Origin: Bacillota bacterium
Lineage (GTDB): Bacteria > Bacillota > Sulfobacillia > Symbiobacteriales > ZC4RG38
Length of the DNA: 9,489 bases
NCBI GenBank assembly: GCA_003242505.1
Contig: QGUP01000054.1
Location: 1-9,489, forward strand
Reading direction: 5' to 3'
Below are positions 7,179 through 9,489 of this stretch, in pieces. Numbering within the stretch: position 1 is the stretch's first letter; the number at the start of each line of letters is the position of its first letter. The position numbers and the translations under genes were made by a program. The notes under the pieces are model-generated. The model worked only from the letters and a program-made list of their open reading frames with translations, was not told the origin of the DNA and ran no database searches.

Positions 7179-7179
7179 C

Positions 7180-7205
7180 GCGCCCCAGGGGCACTCCCTG
7201 GGCGC
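7180..7205. repeat. Second strong hairpin next to the terminator
   Basis: GCGCCCCAGGG (7180-7190) pairs with CCCTGGGCGC (7196-7205), leaving one bulged C and a 5-base loop. No T-run follows on either strand. It could stabilise an RNA end or be a leftover structure; the function is unknown. Confidence 0.5.
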
Positions 7206-7397
7206 CACCCAGCGCCCACCGACGCCAAGTCAGAATCGTGACCACCACTCATGGACAACTCTATGGTTCGAGACGGGTACGGCGAAGGGGTCGCGGCGGT
7301 CGATGGCCACGCCTAAGCCCTGGGACGGGACCCGGGGACAGCAGATGGACCGCTGCACCCCACCGCTGCGACCCGCCCATGTGAGGAGGTCTTCAGG

Positions 7398-7754
7398 ATG
7401 TCTGCTATCCGGACAGTCATCGTGTACCCCGTCAGGGACCTGGCGGTGGCAAAGGCGCTTTTCGGCAAGCTCCTGGGCATAACGCCTTATGCGGACCAGC
7501 CGTACTACGTCGGGTTTCGGATCGGAGACCTGGAGGTAGGTCTGGATCCCCACGGCCACAGCAGGGGTATGACTGGGCCGGTCGTCTACTGGGAAGTGAA
7601 GGACATCCGGGCGACGCTCCAACAGCTCCTCGACGCCGGCGCAGAGGTGCAACAGCCGATCACCGACGTCGGCGGCGGTATGCGGATCGCAGCGGTGAGG
7701 ACCGCAGAGGGCCACGTACTGGGACTGAGGCAGTCCCCCTCGCCGACCTCGTGA
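7398..7754 (+). CDS. VOC/glyoxalase-fold protein
   Basis: 118 residues from the ATG at 7398, with GAGGAGG at 7383-7389, 8 bases upstream. The layout is that of a single vicinal-oxygen-chelate domain of usual length, with two beta-alpha-beta-beta-beta halves: 'RTVIVYPVRDLAVAKALFGK' then 'YYVGFRIGDLEVGLDP' in the first, and 'VVYWEVKDIRATLQQLLDAG' then AAVRTAEGHVLGLRQSP in the second. 'LLDAGAEVQQPITDVGGG' is a typical second-half signature of glyoxalase/bleomycin-resistance-like proteins. Such proteins are metal-dependent lyases, dioxygenases, or binding proteins for antibiotics or other small molecules. No residues here decide which, so the substrate is unknown. It is cytosolic. Its stop is 9 bases from the end of the convergent membrane-protein gene, with no terminator between them. 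Confidence 0.85.
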   Translation: MSAIRTVIVYPVRDLAVAKALFGKLLGITPYADQPYYVGFRIGDLEVGLDPHGHSRGMTGPVVYWEVKDIRATLQQLLDAGAEVQQPITDVGGGMRIAAVRTAEGHVLGLRQSPSPTS

Positions 7755-7763
7755 CGCGGGGCC

Positions 7764-8233
7764 TCATTCCCGCAGGTCGACCTGGAGGTCCACCCCAACG
7801 GAACGGGCCGGGGTGACGGTGAGGAGATAGGTCTTCCCCTCGTGCTCGACGGTGAGGTGCGTCGCCCGGTCGCCCACGTCCATCGCCACCATCCGGGCGG
7901 CCTGGCGGTAGAAACCCACCACGCCTCCCGGCGCAGGCGGGAGAAGTAGGTGGCGCCGGAGGCGGAAAAGCGATAACGCAGGGCGGTCTGCGGCGGTAAG
8001 GGGAGCCTCGGCGCCCCCTCCTCCAGGACCATGTGCTCCGCAACCGGACGCAGCCAGGTATCGGCCAGGACCCGCACCGACGGAAGGGTCAGGTAGAGGA
8101 GCCCCAACCCGCCCACGGCGAGAGCCACGAGGGCGCAGGCGACACCCACAGCCCGCCGCCTGGCCGAGCGGGAGGCGTAGGCGAGTCCCACTACCAGCAG
8201 CACTGCGAGGAGAACAGCCCAGAGAGCGGACAT
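7764..8233 (-). pseudogene. Frameshifted small membrane protein
   Basis: ATG at 8233, behind GAGGAGGT (8241-8248 on the complement). The first frame encodes two hydrophobic helices (about residues 2-19 and 29-50, separated by the basic SRSARRR loop) and a domain reaching FSASGATYFSRLRREA at 7922. There the frame breaks. The other frame continues convincingly as VVGFYRQAARMVAMDVGD and GKTYLLTVTPARSVGVDLQV, and ends DLRE-stop at 7764. Adding one base near 7922 joins the two halves into a smooth protein of 156 residues. Staying in the first frame gives Trp/Arg/Pro-rich nonsense running into the VOC gene. I see no slippery heptamer, so a true mutation or a sequencing deletion in a GC-rich spot is more likely than programmed shifting. 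I do not recognise the family. The two-helix N-terminus plus a soluble C-terminal domain suggests a membrane-anchored protein. Confidence 0.7.
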
Positions 8234-8284
8234 CCAGACTACCTCCTCATTCGGCGTCACAACGGTGGGACCGCCCACGGCGCA

Positions 8285-8307
8285 GGCCGGCAGGCCTCTG
8301 GCCGGCC
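8285..8307. repeat. Inverted repeat upstream of the membrane-protein gene
   Basis: GGCCGGC (8285-8291) and GCCGGCC (8301-8307) form a 7-bp GC-only stem with a 9-base loop. It lies between the permease stop and the next minus-strand gene. No T-run follows on either strand, so it is not a standard terminator. Confidence 0.4.
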
Positions 8308-8351
8308 CGTGCCCCGCCGCTCCGGCCCACCAGGCCCTGAGCGGCCAAACG

Positions 8352-8428
8352 GACATCAGGCCCTTGAGAAGCGAGACATCAGGCCTTCGAGAAGCGTGAC
8401 ATCAGGCCCTTGAGAAGCATCACATCAG
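8352..8428. repeat. 23-bp tandem repeat, three copies plus a partial one
   Basis: Units begin at 8352, 8375, 8398 and (partial) 8421, exactly 23 bases apart. The shared plus-strand pattern is GACATCAGGCCCTTGAGAAGC plus two variable bases. The second copy differs at the centre (CCTTCGAG). The fourth, partial copy (CACATCAG) overlaps the last codons and the stop of the permease gene, so the array runs directly out of its 3' end. Because 23 is not a multiple of three, the array would shift frame if translated. There is no inverted symmetry inside a unit. Confidence 0.85.
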
Positions 8429-9489
8429 CACCATCGCCAGCACCGCGACCCACAGCATCCCGACGATGCCCTGGATCAGAGTCCCCATCGTCTGGGCCCG
8501 GTAGGCGGTGGTCACGTCCATGTCGGAGAACTGGGAGACCACCCAGAAGTAGCTGTCGTTGGCGTGGGAGACCACCATGGAGCCCGCGGCGATGGCCATC
8601 ACCATCAGCGCCTTGCCCATCTCGCTCTCAAAGCCGAGGGAACCGAGCATCGGCTTCAGCAGGGCGGAGGTGGTCACCAGCGACACGGTGGAAGAACCCT
8701 GGGCCGTCTTGATTGCGGCGGCGATCACAAAGGGTAGGAAGATCCCCAGGTTGTACTGAGCCAGGGTCTCACCCAGGTACTGGCCGATGTTGGTCACCTG
8801 CAGCACCTTGCCCAGGGCTCCGCCGGCGCCGGTGACGACCAGGATCGCCGCAGCGTCCTTGATGGCGGCGCCGATCCACCCGCTTAGGACCTTCTCATCG
8901 ACCTTCTCCACCAGGAAGAAGCAGAGGCCGATGCCGATGAGAAGCGCCGTAATCGGGGTCCCCACGAAGTTCAGGAACGCCTTCAGGGCGCCGCTCCCGA
9001 AGGGCTGGCTGGGGAAGTTGGCCACCGAGGAGAGAGCGATGAGGAGAATCGGCACCACCAGGGGCGCAAAGGCGGCCAGAGGGCTCGGGAGCGTCCCGTA
9101 CTGGGCCTTCAGCTGCTCCCAGGTGAGCCGGGCCTCCGCCGGCTGCGCCCCGCCGTCGCCCGCCGCCGCCCCGGCCCCGCCAGTTGTCGCCCCGGCCCCA
9201 GTCGTCGCCGCCCCGACTCCACCGTTCGCCGCCCCGCCTGCGGCAGCCGTCCCTCCGGCTCCAGCCCCGGCCGCCGCCCCGGCCCCGCCCGTCGCCGCCC
9301 GGGCAAAGCGCATCGCCCACAGGTACCCGGCCACCGCCGGCGGGATGGCAGCGATCATGCCGATGAGGATTACCAGCCCGAGGTTGGTCGCCTCCAGGTT
9401 GCCGGCCGCCGCCAGGGGACCCGGGGTGGGCGGCACCATGGTGTGGGTGGCGTACAGGCCCGTGGACAGAGCCACCGCCAGGGCTACCA
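8420..9489 (-). CDS. GntP-family gluconate/organic-acid permease, C-terminal part
   Basis: The frame is open to the window edge, so the N-terminus is missing; about 355 residues are visible. GntP-family hallmarks are clear: LSTGLYATHTMVPPTPGP near the start, SSTVSLVTTSALLKPML in the middle, and HANDSYFWVVSQFSDMDVTT, then YRAQTMGTLIQGIVGML, near the end. Members are inner-membrane H+ symporters for gluconate, 2-keto-gluconate, D-serine, glycerate or related acids. The substrate cannot be told from the sequence, and no sugar-acid kinase is in the window. Many hydrophobic helices are visible. Odd feature: where the family normally has a short loop, a segment of about 50 residues (9146-9298) is almost only Ala, Gly and Thr, followed by an amphipathic stretch (LTWEQLKAQYGTLPSP). 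The stop at 8420-8422 lies inside a 23-bp tandem repeat. Confidence 0.88.
   Translation of the reverse strand, partial: VALAVALSTGLYATHTMVPPTPGPLAAAGNLEATNLGLVILIGMIAAIPPAVAGYLWAMRFARAATGGAGAAAGAGAGGTAAAGGAANGGVGAATTGAGATTGGAGAAAGDGGAQPAEARLTWEQLKAQYGTLPSPLAAFAPLVVPILLIALSSVANFPSQPFGSGALKAFLNFVGTPITALLIGIGLCFFLVEKVDEKVLSGWIGAAIKDAAAILVVTGAGGALGKVLQVTNIGQYLGETLAQYNLGIFLPFVIAAAIKTAQGSSTVSLVTTSALLKPMLGSLGFESEMGKALMVMAIAAGSMVVSHANDSYFWVVSQFSDMDVTTAYRAQTMGTLIQGIVGMLWVAVLAMVLM

Larger units (their letters stand above)
6992..7397. other. Gene-free stretch with two adjacent hairpins
   Basis: About 400 bases with no recognisable protein on either strand. The long reading frames here are G/C-driven and antisense to real genes. 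It holds a terminator (7145-7178), a second strong hairpin right behind it, and the AGGAGG ribosome site of the next gene at its end. I looked for T-box, SAM and other leader signatures and found none that hold up. Confidence 0.6.

Noticed and set aside
7100..7180. Possible T-box leader
   Set aside because: The stretch CGTCTCCCTTGGGGCGG before a terminator hinted at it, but the conserved antiterminator sequence and a downstream synthetase or transporter gene are missing.
6344..7258. Minus-strand open frame of 304 codons across the DUF1801 gene
   Set aside because: It overlaps the well-supported DUF1801 gene in antisense and shows no recognisable domain.
8352..8428. CRISPR array
   Set aside because: The 23-bp units follow each other with no unique spacers, so this is a plain tandem repeat.

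Overview
The window is high-GC bacterial DNA with Gram-positive traits. It has purine-rich GGAGG-type Shine-Dalgarno sites, several GTG starts, a secreted protein with an S-layer homology (SLH) anchor, and a secreted hydrolase with a copper-amine-oxidase-N-like module. A high-GC Firmicute such as Symbiobacterium or a relative fits best, but this is an inference from gene style and not a proven assignment. No rRNA, tRNA, CRISPR array, insertion sequence or phage gene was seen.

Left part (1-3000). A DUF1801 (YdhG-like) gene on the minus strand is cut by the window edge (1-213). Divergent from it lies a small exported or anchored protein with a DUF4367-like C-terminal half (510-1004), closed by a hairpin terminator. 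Next is a secreted alpha/beta hydrolase with an N-terminal copper-amine-oxidase-N-like module and a DUF3887-like middle domain (1246-2862). A near-perfect 11-bp-stem terminator (2907-2941) separates it from the convergent genes to its right and may serve both strands.

Middle part (3012-6543). Two minus-strand genes form a tight operon: an SLH-domain surface protein (4921-5997), then 13 bases later a 631-residue secreted protein ending in two CARDB-type beta-sandwich domains (3012-4907). Together they look like a cell-surface or envelope module of unknown purpose. Upstream of them lies a broken macro-domain (ADP-ribose-binding) gene. It keeps the NAAN...GGGGVDGAIHRAAGP core but has lost its frame and most of its C-terminus.

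Right part (6545-9489). A second, complete DUF1801 gene (6545-6991) has its own terminator and is followed by a stretch of about 400 bases without a gene. A small VOC/glyoxalase-fold gene (7398-7754) then converges with a frameshifted two-helix membrane protein (7764-8233). The window ends inside a GntP-family gluconate/organic-acid permease on the minus strand. It carries an unusual Ala/Gly/Thr-rich insertion, and its stop codon lies inside the last copy of a 23-bp tandem repeat.

Apart from the SLH/CARDB pair, the genes look like separate housekeeping or accessory units and not one pathway. I see no convincing new defence or mobile system. The best leads are the SLH/CARDB pair, the decayed macro-domain gene, the permease insertion, and the tandem repeats at its 3' end.
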